Assembly (NCBI GenBank): GCA_003290165.1
Contig: QNQO01000604.1
Location: 434,001-498,000, forward strand
DNA: 64,000 nt
Direction: 5' to 3'
Source of the DNA: Berberis thunbergii
Taxonomy: Eukaryota > Streptophyta > Magnoliopsida > Ranunculales > Berberidaceae
The translations under genes were made by a program, and so were the position numbers. This document shows positions 1 to 9,124 of the stretch, piece by piece. The notes under the pieces are model-generated. The model saw only the letters and a list, made by a program, of their open reading frames with translations. It had not been told where the DNA came from and searched no databases. Each line of letters begins with the position of its first letter. Position 1 is the first letter of the stretch.

Positions 1-517
1 CTTGTTATGAAATTGCTACCATGTAGAATTTATGAACCCAAGGTAATGGGGTTTTCTCAATTTTTCAAATCCCAAGCTAATTTGAGACATGGGTTTTAAT
101 GATTTTGTGAAAAAAAAAAAGGGCAAGAGAGACTGTAACCCATGATAGGGTTCTCTGGTTTTATGAGAAAAACCTCACTTTTGTAGATTTTGGTGTTTTT
201 GTTGGAAATGGGAATCTGGGTTTTGTTTCATTTATTTTGTTTGCAAGTTTTGGATCTTGAGGTGGGTCTAGTTAGGTGTATTTTGATGTTCTTAGTGGAT
301 GCTCTGTTTCAATGATAAAATGTGTATTATTAGCTCTGATCTTGTGTTTTGTATCTTTACCAGCTTTCTCTTCAGAGTAAATCTAGACGCAGAGAGTGAT
401 ATTTCCTCATATTGTAAGATTATTCTGTTTCTAGCACAATTTTATTCCCTCTAGTTCTTTTAATTATGTTAGAACTGTTGATTTATTTTTGGTTTCCACA
501 ATCGGGGTGAAATTCAG
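1..517. other. No gene recognised (intron or leader-like)
   Basis: This AT-rich stretch has no open frame of note. It ends in a pyrimidine-rich tract and an AG at 516-517 just before a plausible exon, so it may be an intron or leader of a gene entering from the left edge. Nothing more specific is visible. Confidence 0.3.
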
Positions 518-1031
518 GAGATCCTTATAGATGGAATGCAAGAGAAGTTTCCACTAGGAGGGCTCCATTTTGAATCGAGAAGCTACCAAACGTCTACTCT
601 TGTTAACGACAAGATTGTAAGGAATTCGATTATCCTCTATGGAATATTTGATCTATTCCTTGCATATATGTTCATTCTAAGATGTTCCTTGCAATCATCT
701 TTATATGAAATTTGCACATAGTTTTGTCCAGTATGTGTTTGAGGGATTGGATGATGAAGCAAATTCATCACTTGGTATTCGGATCTTTGACAAATTATCA
801 AGCGAATGGTGAGTTTTGGTCTGTTGTATTGCTGCATTTTCAATCTGGATGTAATATTTAGTAAATTGATTTCTAGTAAAATTGGCAGGGAGAGTCCTGT
901 GGTATTGGGTATAAAACCCAGTTTTTGCAAGGGTCATTTAGCATTGCTTGTAAATAAAGACAGAATTTTGATCCTCAAAAGGGAATTTGCACCAGATGAT
1001 TGCATCTGGTTGCTTGAGGATAGCATCCAAT
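518..1031 (+). CDS. Unidentified plant gene, three internal exons
   Basis: Three exon-like blocks keep one reading frame when joined: 518-616, 732-808 and 889-1031. Each has an AG before it and a GT after it (GTAAGG, GTGAGT, GTAAAG). The joined peptide is about 106 residues and includes the stretches IDGMQEKFPLGGLHF, YVFEGLDDEANSSLGIRIF and KGHLALLVNKDRILILKREF. I do not recognise the family. No start codon or stop is assigned: the first exon appears internal, and the gene has no visible continuation because a hairpin and a poly(T) run follow at once. It may be the end of a gene cut by an insertion, or a fragment. Consistent phases (0, 2, 1) across two introns argue against chance; the lack of a recognised homologue keeps confidence moderate. 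Confidence 0.4.
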
Positions 1032-1050
1032 GTAAAGTGATGTCAATATT

Positions 1051-1156
1051 GTTTGAACAAATATAACACAGGTCCCCCGTCATGTTCATGAGTTGCCTTT
1101 GTAAGTGGATGGAGCTTCATGAACATGACGGGAACCTGTGTTATATTTGTTCGAAC
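1051..1156. repeat. Foldback hairpin, about 40-bp arms
   Basis: Positions 1051-1091 and 1117-1156 are reverse complements apart from about three differences, around a 25-nt spacer. The arms include GAACAAATATAACACAGG and GTCATGTTCATGA. The hairpin abuts a run of 15 T at 1158-1172. It could be a tiny foldback element or a small-RNA-producing hairpin; the sequence alone does not decide. Confidence 0.7.
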
Positions 1157-1157
1157 A

Positions 1158-2125
1158 TTTTTTTTTTTTTTTGAAAGGCAAGCGCGGGGTGTAAATGGGC
1201 TCCCCAGACCACAGAAAAATAGGAACCGTTACAAGTTACATTCGATAGTACGTTCATTTGTTACAGCATCTATAGGACAATAAACTTGCTTCAAATCTTC
1301 AACAAAGAACCTAACTAATACTAGAATCACCGTCTCCAAGTTGGGGAGTAACTCTGCAAAATGTTCTGCTACTAAAGTAGTTGCATGATAGACCTGCCAC
1401 AACTTTTCTTCCTCATAAGTACCAATCAATCCTTTAATCACTCTCATGACGTGATTGATACCTAATGTGGGCCCCAGGAGGTATGAGAAGTCGTCGTAAG
1501 GATACGAACCACAATGAATCATGATATGAAAACCATTGAATGCTAGCACTAATCTAGCATCCATACAAGGTTCTAATAAACATTTGTATTCTACTTGTAT
1601 TATCATCATCAGTTACCTGAATTTAGGATTTGTCGTCTTGCTTCGAGAGGACCTTGGAGGAACATATGTCGTGGGAGGCTGTATTGCGGTAACCTCATGT
1701 TCTTCTTAACTAGTGTTTTGCCCCACCATTGTTGCTGCCTCTGCAAGTGAAGCTTGAATTTCAGCGACCAATGCATCCCTGCCTATTTTTGCAATTGTTG
1801 AATGTACAGCCTTAACGTCTTGGGGTGTTAGGCAATCCATGATCATTGTGGGATCTTCCCCCAGTCCTCCTATACCAGAGATTGCGTGAAGCACCTCCAC
1901 TACTTGCATTGGATTTTCCTCTGAGTTAGATATGAGGGTAGACAGACCTGGTTCTGCTGCTACTTCAGCGTCTGAAGTCGCAGCCTGAATCGTCGTTTCA
2001 ATCCCATTGGGTGAGTAACCTGTATCCCTACAATCATCCCTGAATTCTTTTAAGTGTTGCTCCTTAATAACAACAACCAATCTCTGCTGCTCTTTGAGGT
2101 GCTGCTCTTCACTTAACAACAGCAA
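1158..2125 (-). other. Unidentified minus-strand segment ending in poly(A)
   Basis: Read on the minus strand, two open frames (2125-1706, 139 codons; 1609-1229, 126 codons) are followed by a poly(A) of 15 nt (T-run at 1158-1172). This layout is what a reverse-transcribed copy, LINE tail or processed pseudogene would leave. The first frame is rich in Glu, Gln and Ala and begins with two near copies of an EEQHLKE-like motif. The second has no motif I recognise. No family is assigned and no target duplication was found. Confidence 0.25.
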
Positions 2126-2272
2126 CCAAACTCGAACAATATTGACATCACTTTACAAAAGTTTACCAGGAGTGGCTTGCATTGATTGCCACCCTAGTAG
2201 CATTTCCATCATTCTTACCTCACATTTCAGCATATGCAAACACTAACCAGCTCCTATCTTCATGTAATGCAG

Positions 2273-2855
2273 GAAAAAGTTGAAGCTGAACTTGGAAAAA
2301 TGAGGCAAACCCTTGGATTCAAGGCCAAGCCAATGCCAGATTTTAATCGTGAAATACCGTCAACACCTACCAAAATAAAGAAGGTAGATCGAAATGGGCT
2401 CGATGGGGCCATTAATGAGCTTGTAGATCTAGGTATGCAGAGGTAAGTTTTGTTTTAGAGTTTGTATCTTTATGTGGTTCAGGAGGTGAAATTTTTATAT
2501 TTTCATGATTCATTTTGTAATTGTAACATTCCATCTTTGTAGACTCAGAAGGAGAGCTCTTTAAAATGTTTAAAATGCTCAAAGAATGAAAACAAGGGTG
2601 AAGGTGAGGCAGTGGATGATTTGAAGCTCAAAGATAGCAAAGATAGTGGTGATACTCATGAAGCTGAATCATGGACTGATGCAAAAACTCTACTTTTTTT
2701 TAAATCTGTTTCGAAGCATGGAGATAACTGGAACCTTGTTGCTCAGAATGTTCAAACCAAGAAGATATCTGACTGCATCTCAAAGCTTATACAGATGCCT
2801 TTCGGAGATCTTATGATGAGTACAGTTAATGGAATGTGGGATTACAGTAGCTCAA
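2273..2855 (+). pseudogene. Chimeric fragment: TPX2 exon, OTU-like piece, SWI3A-like piece
   Basis: An AG at 2271-2272 opens a block encoding a TPX2-family core (EAELGKMRQTLGFKAKPMP, a microtubule-binding signature seen in TPX2 and WVD2-like proteins). It runs straight into an OTU-like tail (GLDGAINELVDLGMQR) also present at 4.5 kb. A GTAAGT donor at 2443 and an acceptor near 2541 then lead to a SANT-type segment (ESWTDAKTLLFFKSVSKHGD, then DNWNLVAQNVQTKKISDCIS) resembling the chromatin-remodelling subunit SWI3A. Splicing joins a phase-2 donor to the SWI3A frame out of register, so a short stop follows and no fusion protein is expected. The minus-strand copy is closer to the SWI3A consensus (LLLLES against LLFFKS here). 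I read this as captured gene debris. Confidence 0.65.
2390..2855 (+). repeat. Arm 1 of a ~460-bp inverted duplication
   Basis: This segment, covering the OTU tail, the intron and the SWI3A-like exon, is repeated in reverse orientation at 4050-4510 with scattered substitutions. The shared intron shows that the two pieces were joined before the duplication. Confidence 0.8.
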
Positions 2856-3067
2856 AGATAGCAAAGATAGTGTTGTAACTCTTAATTTGTTCAAATGTTG
2901 TAACTGTATTTGATGTTATAGGATGTAAATGGATGAGATTTTATCTGGAACTGATAGTGTCGAATGCACTTTGGGATTTGGTGTAATAACTACGTGTTAT
3001 TGTTTCTATACTACTATCATAATTAATAGGAAATCCATTAGTTTCCTCTTTTTACAGGCTTTGTATG

Positions 3068-3572
3068 TGTTGTTTATGTTCAAGTAATGAGAACAAAGAT
3101 GTGTTGTTTATGTTCAAGTAATCAAATTTGGATTCATGGCTGATGCATCTGTGGGAGCTCATTGATAACAATGTATGGAAAATGTGGGAGCTTTTCTGAT
3201 GCACATCTAGCTTTTGAAGAGATTCAGAATAAGAATGTGGTGTATTGGACAGCCATAATTGCAGCTTCCCAACAACATGGTTATGTACACCAAGTGATAG
3301 AATTGTTGGGGAAAATGCTGTCAAAGGGTAACCAACCAAATTATACGACTTTTGTTTCTGTTTTTGCAGCGATTAGCCATGCGGGGAAGCTGGATGAAGG
3401 ATTTAGGTATTTTGATTCCATCAGTAGTTGTATGTATGGGATGAAACCTGCGCTTGAGCACTATGCTTGCATGGTTGATATGCTCGGCCGAGCTGGTGTA
3501 TTGGACGAAGCAAAGAAGTTTATCGAATCAATGACAGTTGATCCAGACCCATCAATCTTGGGAGTTTATTGA
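3068..3572 (+). pseudogene. PPR protein fragment
   Basis: From about 3122 the sequence encodes part of a pentatricopeptide-repeat protein of the plant organellar RNA-binding class: LITMYGKCGSFSDAHLAFEE, then VVYWTAIIAASQQHG, then YACMVDMLGRAGVLDEAKKF. The frame is broken near 3158, where one base difference separates the upstream FGFMADASVG part from the repeats. It ends abruptly at 3572, before any C-terminal E or DYW domain. A 22-bp unit is tandemly duplicated just upstream (3068-3122). With fragments of three other genes within 3 kb, it fits a capture cluster rather than a working locus. Confidence 0.7.
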
Positions 3573-4040
3573 ATCAAAACATGAACATTAGACTAAATCA
3601 TAAAGTTAAAAAAATAATGGGAAAATTTTGAAAACAAAACATACCCATTAGAGTTTTTTTAAGAAAAATTTTAGACCAGAATAAAAAAAAATACATAAAC
3701 ATTAGACTCTAAACCATCAACTAAAACACAATCACAAATCAAAATGAAGGATACCCATTGTAAAATTTTCAAAACATTAATACCCAAATAGTGAAACACC
3801 CCAAAAAAAAATCAGCATCCAATTCAGCAACATTTCAACATCCAACAATATTTTAGCAACAATTCAGCAACAAAACTCAGCGACAAAAACTCTGCAAAAA
3901 ATTTCAGCATTCAATTTCAGTCTCATGGCATACAAAATAACAAAACTCAGTCTGCAACAAAATTTGAGACTTCGTTTCAATATACCCAAGCAAAAATGAA
4001 ACCAAACAGTTGACAGTGAGATTTGTTTAATATTGCTAGT
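3573..4040. other. A-rich stretch without a gene
   Basis: This is A-rich sequence with a short repeated motif around CAGCAACA at about 3815-3890. One minus-strand frame of the SWI3A-like copy continues open into it, but without recognisable homology. Confidence 0.4.
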
Positions 4041-4049
4041 GTTGCTATT

Positions 4050-4361
4050 GGAGCTACTGTAATCACACATTCCATTAACTGTACTCAGCATAAGATCTTC
4101 GAAAGGCAACTGTATAAGCTTTGAGATGCAGTCAGATATCTTCTTGGTTTGAACATTCTGAGTAACAAGGCTCCAGTTATCTCCATGCTTCAAAACAGAT
4201 TCCAAAAGAAGTAGAGTTTCTGCATCAGTCCATGATTCAGCTTCATGAGTATCACCACTATCTTTGCTATCTTTGAGCTTCAAATCATCCATTGCCTCGC
4301 CGTCACCCTTGTTTTCATTCTTTGAGCATTTTAAACATTTTAAAGAGCTCTCCTTCTGAGT
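4050..4361 (-). pseudogene. SWI3A-like SANT fragment
   Basis: On the minus strand, from the acceptor at 4362, the frame encodes TQKESSLKCLKCSKNENK, then a SANT-type core WTDAETLLLLESVLKHGDNW and KKISDCISKLIQLPFEDLM. These match what is known of SWI3A, a subunit of plant SWI/SNF remodelling complexes. Only this central piece is present: no SWIRM domain and no C-terminal coiled coil. The open frame runs on to 3864 without homology. It is a captured fragment, better preserved than the plus-strand copy. Confidence 0.6.
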
Positions 4362-4510
4362 CTGCAAAGATGAAATGTTACAATTACAAAATGAATCATG
4401 AAAATATAAAAATTTCACCTTCTGAACCACATAAAGATACAAACTTTAAAACAAAACTTACCTATGCATACCTAGATCTACAAGCTCATTAATGGCCCCA
4501 TCAAGCCCAT
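4050..4510 (-). repeat. Arm 2 of the inverted duplication
   Basis: This is the reverse-complement copy of 2390-2855. It keeps the intron (donor GT at 4461-4460, acceptor just above 4361) and the exon pieces on both sides. Confidence 0.8.
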
Positions 4511-5021
4511 CCCGATCTGCCTTCATGGCCAACAATTTCACCTCCTGAACGACATGAATCCCCCACCCAACCTTCAAATCAGGTGAATAAAGATGCTTAA
4601 TTGACAAATCAATGGAACCCCTTTCTTCCCCATTGACCAATTCAAGATCCTCTAAGAACCTCTTCACCGTCCTTCTCCTCAACTCCCTGGCATCAATCTC
4701 CAACCCCATGGCCTTCTTGGAAGCTGTAAACAAACAATTCCCATCCACTTCAACATCTCTTTCATGTGAGAGACGAAATATCATGGATGAACCCTCATTT
4801 GGGTGTTTCCAAAGAACCCCTTTTGTGTCTGATCTCTCAAGATATCTCCTTTGCTGGTCCTCCAACCCACTCACCCCCTCCCATGTAGTCTTCAAGTCAT
4901 CATCAAGATCCATGTTTTCGATGTGTTCGGGTTCTCTCCAGAGTAGAGCTGACAGCGGGGGAGAAGGTTGGTACACCTCGACAATGGCTGTGGTCGAGGA
5001 GTTGCAGAGGAGTTTCCCCAT
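4462..5021 (-). pseudogene. OTU-like protein fragment
   Basis: The natural start is probably the ATG at 5021-5019 (protein begins MGKLLCNS). The frame is open upstream to 5174, but that extension runs into LTR sequence. The protein part reaches about 186 residues with a DGNC motif (EVDGNCLFTASKKAMGLEID), the usual context of the catalytic Cys in OTU-type deubiquitinases, followed by ELRRRTVKRFLEDLEL and HLYSPDLKVGWGIHVVQEVK. It stops at a splice donor at 4461-4460, after LGMH. No intron interrupts the ORF, and the rest of the gene is replaced by the SWI3A-like exon, so I call it a captured 5' portion. I do not name the parent gene. Confidence 0.6.
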
Positions 5022-5146
5022 TTTTGAACAAATTTGCTCTCTTTCTCCTTTCACTCCCACAAAATCGATTGCACGTGCCCAACACCCTCCTAAGCGCACG
5101 TACCCAGGAGGTCCAGGCAGTGACCCAGGCCATCTAGAATTTCTCT

Positions 5147-5499
5147 TAAAATACACATGGCACACACGCGACAATCACTGATTTTTCAATGAGCTTTGCT
5201 AGGGATCGAACCACCCATCCTCCTCGGGATGAGCGCATCGCGTTGGAGATGCGCGCGAGCACCCATCGTGAGGAGGATGGGTGGTTACACCCATCCCTCG
5301 ACCCCTAGAATTTTCGTTTTTCAATACAAAAGTCTGTTAGATTTTTTCTTTAAAAGGGGCTAGGATAGAAGAAATAGGGTAGGTAGAAGATGAAGTGAGG
5401 CTTGGCTCATCAAAGCTAAGAAGAGTTATAATCCTTCCAATTTCTATTCAATTCAAGTATTGTTCAATTTTCATATTGATTCTTATCACGAACGTGACA
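5147..5499 (+). repeat. Truncated 5' LTR of the Ty3/gypsy element
   Basis: This aligns with the 3' LTR at 15108-15424 from about TTAAAAYRCACATGG to the end CACGAACGTGACA, but it lacks the first ~95 bp. It is interrupted by the 126-bp insert 5191-5316. It contains the stretch AATCCTTCCAATT found in both copies. Confidence 0.8.
5191..5316. mobile_element. 126-bp MITE with 9-bp target duplication
   Basis: The insert is flanked by TTTTTCAAT at 5182-5190 and 5317-5325; the 3' LTR at 15.2 kb has the uninterrupted site. Ends share an imperfect inverted CTAGGGRTCGA near each terminus, and the interior folds through ACCACCCATCCTCCTC and its complement. A 9-bp duplication fits Mutator-like elements, though the outermost bases of the two ends match poorly. 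Confidence 0.7.
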
Positions 5500-5500
5500 A

Positions 5501-5513
5501 TTGGTATCAGACT
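5501..5513 (+). other. Primer-binding site of the Ty3/gypsy element
   Basis: TTGGTATCAG directly follows the 5' LTR end. It matches the usual plant retrotransposon site complementary to initiator tRNA-Met (TGGTATCAGAGC), with decay in the last bases. Confidence 0.75.
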
Positions 5514-5525
5514 AGTGCTCTGATA

Positions 5526-7139
5526 TGTTGGTGCACTTTACATGGATCAGCACATATTATGTCACAATAAGACATTTCTAAGTAGTTTGCTAAACTAATG
5601 TATAGGATGTTCTACTCAAGTCAATTTCATTATGCAAATATTAAGCATAATATCCATCCAAACATTAAGCATACTATCAATAGCAAATACTCATAAGCAT
5701 GCTCATGTAATCAAATATTATTTGACAAACAAATAAAATCTATGAATTAAATTCATAATTCACATACCTGTTTGTCGTAACTTCTGTATAAGATTCAATG
5801 CTGTAAAGAAATCCAATAAATAGTTAGGATCAATATTTCTTGGGTTGAGTCGCGGACTAGGTCGCTCTCTTTAAGACGTTTCGCGGCTCTGCCCAAGATT
5901 GTGCTAGCAGTTTCATAGCCCCGCCGTCCCCAGGATAAAACAGCCCAGAATCTTCTCTGTCTCGTTCAAATGTGCACAATAAATGAACGGTATACTATTC
6001 ACCCTCTTTCTCATTATTTGCTCGGAATCAAAAATCGACAAAAACAGAAACGCTGTTTTCAAAACACGTTCTGAATGCACTACTGTTTTGCAAAAACGCA
6101 TGAACAGTTTCTGATTTGCATAAGCACTGTTTCTGATCTCGAATAAGCTCAAGAATTCAGTTTGATAAAACTGGAAGAAGCAAGTCTAGTTCGAGTAAAA
6201 TCACTCTGTTCAAAACTCTGTTTTTGATTGCAAAATCAAAGCACTGTTTCTGATTGCAAAATCACTCTGATTTAGAAGATGCAATAACAGGAAGAAGCAA
6301 GCAAACTGAGTTGATGAAGCAACTCTGTTTTTCGTTATGAAGAAGAAGCAAAACTGCTGCTTTGGCAAGAACTGGTTGGAAGACAAGAGCTAACTTCTTT
6401 TGCTCTGTTTTGCAGGTTCAAAAATTGGAAGAAGAAGAAGATAACAAGATGAACTGTTTTCTTCATCTCATAGAAACAGAAAACTCTGTTGCTTCTATTT
6501 TTCTCTCAAGCTTTCAATTGTTCAATTCATGAACTGTTTTCATCATCTCTCAAACAGAAAACGAAATCTGTGTTGATCAAGAACTGGAGAAGCTCCCTTC
6601 ATGCTCTCTGTTTTTCGTTTTTAAGAAGCAATCACTCTTGCAAGTGATTAACTCCCCTCTGCTCTGAAGAAGAAGCAACCAGCAAGAACTGCTCTGTTTG
6701 GCAACGAAAATCAGGAAGCTCTAAACTTTCGAAGAAGCTCTACCAAGAACTGGAAGAAGCTAAAATCACCAAGATTAGGAGATGGAATGATCGAGCAACA
6801 GAGTGAAAGAGAAGAGCAATCCATGAGCTGCAAGTGGCTGTGCAGATTTCGCCACTCTTCTCCTGCTACTCATCGTCCTCCTCCTTTCAAGCAAATAACC
6901 GCCAAAACTACTCCTTTCCCCTCTCTTATTTCTATTCTTTTAAAAGCTCTAATTAGAGATTGCCATTATTGAAAGAGAAAACCGACAAGAAAACATGGAG
7001 CCGTAGGCTGACCACTAGGAGCCATTATGGCTGAAAACATGGGATTCCTGGAACCACTAAGCTGCCCACTCACATTTTAAATTCGTTTTTAATCAAAGAA
7101 TTTTTATTTTTATGTTTTAAAAAACCAAATGTTCCAACA
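5526..7139 (-). repeat. LTR (left copy) of the young element
   Basis: This 1,614-bp direct repeat has no long frame; short ORFs of 61 and 79 codons recur in both LTR copies at the same places. It contains many near repeats of CTCTGTTTTT and GAAGAAGAAGCAA. Confidence 0.93.
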
Positions 7140-7739
7140 ATCCCCCACTTGGATTTTTTAAAACAATTTGACAATCCTCCACTTGGATTGAAAAAACAAT
7201 TTTCATCGAGCAATCTGTAACATATAAGATTGTGCATAAACAAAAGTGTCTTTCGACTTGAACTTTTGCGTAGTGTTCATGCTTTAGAATATACTAGAGT
7301 AACTCGTAGTTTTGAACTCTATCTCTAACAGACATTACACGCACAACCTTTTCCTGGGTGAAGTCTAAAAAGCCCGTGCTTTACGGCCATGCACGTATAT
7401 CCCAGTAAGTGAAGGCTCTAGGAATTTTGCCCACAAATTCCATAGGAAGCGGCCAAACTTCCACAATCACTTAGGTGAGTCTATCAAGAGTACTCCTGTA
7501 GCTAGGTACTCCACTCCTCATTGAGTATAGATCTCATTAAGAGTTTTTTAACTCATCCTACTATCGCTTCAGGAATTCATGCTTTAATCTAGGAATGAGA
7601 TTATTATTTTGTCAGCATGATTCACATCATATCATTCACAACTTGTTATTACCCGTTGAACCTATTTCTTGGGATCTCCAGTCTATAGGTTGGGTTACCA
7701 TCATGAATGACTCATTCATCTAAGGGCGTTAGTCTCATT

Positions 7740-8246
7740 CCTTTCGAGGTTTTTGAAAACATTTTCTCTAGCTAATCCTTTCGTCAAAGTATTAGCCGAG
7801 TTCACATCAGTTCGTACTTGATCCGATATCTCAGCACCAGTACATAGAATTCTCTAACCGTACTGTGCTTACGACGTATTTGTCGTTTCTTGCCGTTATA
7901 AAAACGGTTATGTATTTCTCGCAATAGCCGCGGTACTATCGCACTGGATCAAGACAACTGGAATCAGTTTTTCCCATACAGGGATCTCTGCTAGCAGGGT
8001 TCTCAACCAACCTGCTTCTTCACTAGCCGTAGCTAATGCTCAAATCTCTGACTCCATCATGGACTGTGCCAAAATGGTATGTTTCTTTGATTTCCAAGAA
8101 ACAGCTTCACCAGCTATATTGTAAATATAGCCACTGGTGGCTTTGGAGTCATCTGAAAGGATGTTCCAATCAGCATCGCTATATCCTTCAAGGACAGCGG
8201 AAAACTTCTGCAATCCGAGGTTCGTAATCCTCTTAAGGTACCTCAT
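7740..8246 (-). pseudogene. Copia RNase H remnant in the young element
   Basis: The minus strand encodes a Copia-type RT/RNase H end: GYSDADWNILSDDSKATSGY and AVSWKSKKHTILAQSMMESE, then, after a stop, ATASEEAGWLRTLLAEIPVW and IQCDSTAAIA. In-frame stops and indels follow, although the usual LADPLTKGL region is still faintly legible near 7790-7760. No gag, protease, integrase or RT palm is present between the LTRs. The remnant sits next to the 3' LTR, as expected for Copia order, and confirms the element is a deletion derivative. Confidence 0.75.
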
Positions 8247-9124
8247 GACCTTTTCAATTGCATCTATTAAGGTTCCTTAAAAATCTAAGGGAACCCTTCT
8301 TTACTGAAAATACATAGTAATCAGAACCAAGAAGTTCATTTCCATTTACTTCTCCTAGGCTCAGATTCTATGACTTTATCAGTTTCATACATTCTTTTCA
8401 TAGGCACGTTATTTGAGGATATACCCCCACTATTCCTCGAAATAACCCCCACTATAAATGCAATTTATCTTTTCATGAAAATTCTTTGAGAAACACAAAA
8501 AATCTTTTCACAAAGAATCAGAATCCATAAAATTATTCTTAGCATGTATAAAAATATACGTAAGCTTCCCATTAAGGGACTTTTGAACTTCGGTCCTTCT
8601 AACTATTGTCAAAAACAGGTTTAGCTACCTTTTTGAATGCATATTAAATGACGGTCTTCTTGCTATCTGAAGATGACCATGCATTCAACTCTTAAGGACC
8701 CATAAAATGAGAATATCGAATAAAATACCCATTCTATTCATCTCGCTATTCTCATTTTTTCTTTTAAGTTCAAGGATCAACTAAGAATATCATTAGAACA
8801 CGTATCTTAAATTCAGCTTCTGAATTTTTCAAACTTTGATGTAAACATCAAGCTATTTTTGTTATCAACAGTTGGATCAATTTCTAAAGGAAGCCTAAGT
8901 TCCTTACTCAGAAATTTTATGCTAACGAAAAGCATTGAGTTCAGAATATTAACTGTTCATTGCTAATCTATATATATCCAACTATATATGATTCACTTCT
9001 TTTACACTTAACTCAAATCTTATGTGTGATCACATGTGTGCATTCTTGTATTACAAATACATGCAAACTTTGTTTAGCAAATTCAGTATTTGTAATCATG
9101 GCAGAAAGAAACACGTCTTAAAAT

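Noticed and set aside
2990..3030. TCTATACTACTATCATAATT as a Helitron left end for the captured-fragment cluster
   Set aside because: No CTRR end with a hairpin was found downstream, and the fragments extend on both sides of it.
6787..6972. 61-codon ORF repeated at 10386-10571
   Set aside because: It lies in the two LTRs of the young element; repetition reflects LTR identity, not a duplicated gene.
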